Shown: piece after piece, positions 5,199 to 7,527 of the stretch
How positions within the stretch are numbered: position 1 is the first letter of the stretch
Layout: every line of letters starts with the position of its first letter
Source of the DNA: Deltaproteobacteria bacterium
GTDB taxonomy: Bacteria; Myxococcota_A; UBA9160; SMWR01
Assembly (NCBI GenBank): GCA_029261905.1
Contig: JAJDAM010000146.1
Location: 1 to 7,527, forward strand
Length of the DNA: 7,527 nt
Direction: 5' to 3'
Made by a program: the position numbers and the translations under genes
The notes under the pieces: generated by a model
Told to the model about the DNA's origin: nothing
The model's input: only the letters and a program-made list of their open reading frames with translations
The model's database searches: none

Positions 5199-7527
5199 CT
5201 ACCGGAGCTTCGTTCCTGGTGACCCGGCGGCTCGGCGAATGTGCCACCGCTTGCGCAGCACGCTGGTTGCTAGGAGCGCGGCGATCGCCAGCGCGAAGCG
5301 TGTGGGCTCGGGCGCGTAGACGTAGGTAGCTCGCTCCATCATCAGGTCCGCCAGTGCCGGGCCCTGGATGAGAAGCTGCCGATGTCCCAGCGGCGCGTTT
5401 GCAGCCACCGAGATGTCGGCCTCGAGGACGCTCGTACCCACGGTACGCAGATCGTCGATCGTAACTCCCAGCCCCAGATCGAGGGTGGTCTGAGGGCCGA
5501 ACACGATCCGAGAGGCCTCGGCTCGCACAGTGCCACTCGATCCCTGCCGAAGCAACGTGGGCTCGAAGCTCAGCAACTCGAAGAAGACCTGGTCCTCGAT
5601 CTCGATCAGCTCGCGGCCGACGGCCGTCTCCGCGCCCGTCGTGACCTCGATGTTGCGCGGTCCGAGGACCGCTGCCGGATCTGCCTGCACGACGAGCCGA
5701 AGGGTCTCGGCGTCCAGTGCCTCGGTCTCGAGCACGCTCAGTCCACCTTCGGGAAACGACACCACCGACGTCCCGTCCCAGCTCGTGTCGCGCCCGCGGA
5801 GCACGACGGTCAGGATGAACCCTTCCGTCGGCGTCTGGAAGAAGACCCGGGGTATCCGCCGGGGGTTTGCGGAGACGACGCTGGGAAGCACCGCACTCGA
5901 GACCGCGTTCAGCGTGGTGATGCGAAGCTGCTCCGTGTCGAGCGACCCGAAGAGATCCGGAAACACCGAGTGGCCACCAGTCGCGGCGGCGATCGACGCG
6001 TAGGATGCGAAGGGCTCGGCGAAGGGGCTTTCATCCAGCGAGACCACATACACACCGTCGCCGAAGATGGGATCGACTCGCAGGTAGAGGTCGCCACTCG
6101 CTTCCGGGACGAGACCGACCTCGTGTACGTCGCCGGGCACGGCATCGTCGACGTTGTCTCCGAACCAGAACGATCGCACGGTCGTTCCATCGCCCTCGAT
6201 GAGCTGGAAGCGCGCGGTCTCGGCGTGAAGGACGCTGCGAATCCGGTACGGCACACCCGCCTCGACCGACAGTACGAAGTAGTCGACGTCCGGGTTCGAG
6301 ATGCTCGCTTCCACTATCCCTCGCACCGCTACGCCGTCGGCGGCGAGCTGCGTCGCCGTATCCACGGTGTCACCGTGATAGTCGAGGGGATCCTGCCCGG
6401 CATCGACGATCGGAACGTCGTCGGCGGGATCGTCCCCGACGCCGCCCGGCTTCAGACCATCGCCGAAGTCGAACGACGGCGCGATCGCTCGCGCTGCGAT
6501 CGTCGCTGCACTCTCGCCTGTTGCGGCAGGGTCTTCGCCCTGCCGTGCGCCGATCGCCGAACCACCGCCCCCCGCGATCGTCGGGCAGGTCCCGCTCAGC
6601 AGCGAAAAGACGATGCCGCCTTTGGAGACGATCTCGTCGATGATGTCCTCGACCTTTGGCCCGGGGTTGGAGTCCGCATCGGAAGCGAAGATCACGCTGC
6701 CACCGCGGAAGCTCAGATTTCGAGACGCCCGCTGTAGAGCCTGGAGCCCACTCTCGGGGCAGGGTCCGCCTCCGGCGGGATTGAGAGCCTGCAGTTCCTG
6801 ACGCGTCTCTTCGAAGCTGTTGGTGGTGAGTCGCACCGTGACGTCGTCTTTGAACGTAATGATCTGGATGAGCGGTGGTTCCCCACCACCCAGATCCGCT
6901 TCGATGGCGTTCAATGCCTCGACGAAGATGGGCTTCAGGGCCGTGTACTCCTCGTCCATGCTGAACGACTCGTCGATCACGAAGATCAGGTCCGCGCCTC
7001 CGATGCGACGCGACTGGCTCCAGTAGCTACCGAGCGCGCCGCCGGATGTGACGGGAGAGGTGGTGTTGAGGCCCTCTACGATCCAGTTCGCGATGCCCGC
7101 GGCCACGAGCTGGTCGCGCTCGCCCGTGGTCGCCACATATCTCGGAACGTTCAGGAAGTCGCGACGGAAGAGCACGTCCTGAAAGTCGCTCGAGTAGACG
7201 ACGAGAGAAAACACGTTCAGTGGGTTGAACTGGCCCCCGCCGTTGGGAGTCCAGTCGAAGACCGGCGGGACGCTGCCGCCGTCCAACTCGATATCATCCG
7301 CTGGCAAGTCGAGATCTGGAGCCACGCGGTTGCGCGCGAACGCCGTGCCGATGCGGGCGCGCGTCTCCGTATTCTCACCCGCTGCGAGGCTCTCCCAGGC
7401 CTCACCGAGGGTCGTCGGATTCCCGGCCGCGAAGTTGTTGAAGAGAATCCGATCGTCGATCTGGATGTCGTCTGCGCCCTCCGAGTTGGCGTCGAACAGG
7501 TCCCAGAGAGTGGTGGCCACGGAAGCT
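5199..7527 (-). CDS. VWA / PPC-domain surface protein with PEP-CTERM anchor (5' partial)
   Basis: Large exported protein whose N-terminus lies beyond the right edge: the frame is still open at 7526 and no signal peptide is seen, so the GTG at 7520 is probably internal. Residues are numbered from that codon. Residues 1-170 begin VATTLWDLFDAN, a pattern I associate with surface peptidase-like proteins. A von Willebrand A domain starts near 175 with the metal-binding MIDAS sequence DESFS (183-187) and continues with GGGPCPE (251-257) and VIFASDADS. Residues 314-377 are a Gly/Ala/Asp-rich linker, 378-497 a PPC-like beta domain (GDTVDTATQL to YVVSLDE), and 507-545 (YASIAAATGGHSVF) look like the last part of the VWA fold. 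Two Ig/TIG-like repeats (about 549-636 and 647-735) precede a PEP-CTERM signal: PEP at 737-739, a hydrophobic helix and RKRWHIRR. Such signals are processed by exosortase for surface display. Ligand and role are unknown. Confidence 0.9.
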   Translation of the reverse strand, partial: ASVATTLWDLFDANSEGADDIQIDDRILFNNFAAGNPTTLGEAWESLAAGENTETRARIGTAFARNRVAPDLDLPADDIELDGGSVPPVFDWTPNGGGQFNPLNVFSLVVYSSDFQDVLFRRDFLNVPRYVATTGERDQLVAAGIANWIVEGLNTTSPVTSGGALGSYWSQSRRIGGADLIFVIDESFSMDEEYTALKPIFVEALNAIEADLGGGEPPLIQIITFKDDVTVRLTTNSFEETRQELQALNPAGGGPCPESGLQALQRASRNLSFRGGSVIFASDADSNPGPKVEDIIDEIVSKGGIVFSLLSGTCPTIAGGGGSAIGARQGEDPAATGESAATIAARAIAPSFDFGDGLKPGGVGDDPADDVPIVDAGQDPLDYHGDTVDTATQLAADGVAVRGIVEASISNPDVDYFVLSVEAGVPYRIRSVLHAETARFQLIEGDGTTVRSFWFGDNVDDAVPGDVHEVGLVPEASGDLYLRVDPIFGDGVYVVSLDESPFAEPFASYASIAAATGGHSVFPDLFGSLDTEQLRITTLNAVSSAVLPSVVSANPRRIPRVFFQTPTEGFILTVVLRGRDTSWDGTSVVSFPEGGLSVLETEALDAETLRLVVQADPAAVLGPRNIEVTTGAETAVGRELIEIEDQVFFELLSFEPTLLRQGSSGTVRAEASRIVFGPQTTLDLGLGVTIDDLRTVGTSVLEADISVAANAPLGHRQLLIQGPALADLMMERATYVYAPEPTRFALAIAALLATSVLRKRWHIRRAAGSPGTKLR
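5235..5312 (-). other. PEP-CTERM sorting signal of the VWA protein
   Basis: Codes for PEP followed by a hydrophobic stretch (FALAIAALLATSVL) and a basic cluster, the tripartite layout recognised by exosortases in Gram-negative bacteria that make extracellular polysaccharide. About eleven further residues follow the basic cluster, slightly longer than usual. The signal implies an exosortase gene elsewhere in the genome. Confidence 0.8.

Noticed and set aside
5382..6737. 451-codon open frame on the plus strand opposite the VWA gene
   Set aside because: Its translation is Arg-rich with no family-like pattern, while the opposite strand has clear VWA, PPC and PEP-CTERM signatures. It is a GC-driven antisense shadow.
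1..7527. CRISPR array, insertion sequence or rRNA/tRNA gene
   Set aside because: No regularly spaced repeats, transposase motifs, terminal inverted repeats or RNA gene folds were seen on either strand.

Overview
The window is GC-rich bacterial DNA. A C-terminal PEP-CTERM signal on the last gene points to a Gram-negative bacterium with an exosortase system. I cannot name the taxon; the gene style would fit a deltaproteobacterial or myxococcal-type genome, but that is a guess.

Layout. From the left edge, on the plus strand, lies nearly all of a type I restriction-modification DNA methyltransferase gene (hsdM), missing only its extreme 5' end. It is followed 6 bp later by a DUF4238-family gene that is broken by one in-frame stop and one frameshift, so I call it a pseudogene. 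No specificity subunit (hsdS) or restriction subunit (hsdR) is visible. Convergent to these, after a 53-bp gap, is an intact minus-strand Fic-domain protein with the full HPYQDGNGRVGR active-site loop. Upstream of it on the same strand is a small helix-turn-helix protein resembling phage terminase small subunits, with no large terminase beside it. Then comes a 204-bp noncoding gap holding short direct repeats and a sigma-54-like motif. The right third is one long minus-strand gene, open at the window's right edge. It encodes an exported multidomain protein: a VWA domain with a MIDAS motif, a PPC-like domain that appears to be inserted inside the VWA fold, two Ig/TIG-like repeats and a PEP-CTERM anchor.

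How it fits together. The left 4.3 kb (modification methylase, decayed DUF4238 gene, Fic protein) looks like the edge of a defence or accessory island. The terminase-like orphan and the decay of the DUF4238 gene support a history of mobile-element insertion and erosion. The VWA/PEP-CTERM gene is unrelated in function (cell surface) and probably marks the neighbouring genomic segment. I do not see a clearly new multi-gene system. The most unusual points are the nested VWA/PPC architecture, the methylase with no adjacent specificity subunit, and the Fic subfamily with an atypical inhibitory-helix sequence and an unnamed C-terminal domain.
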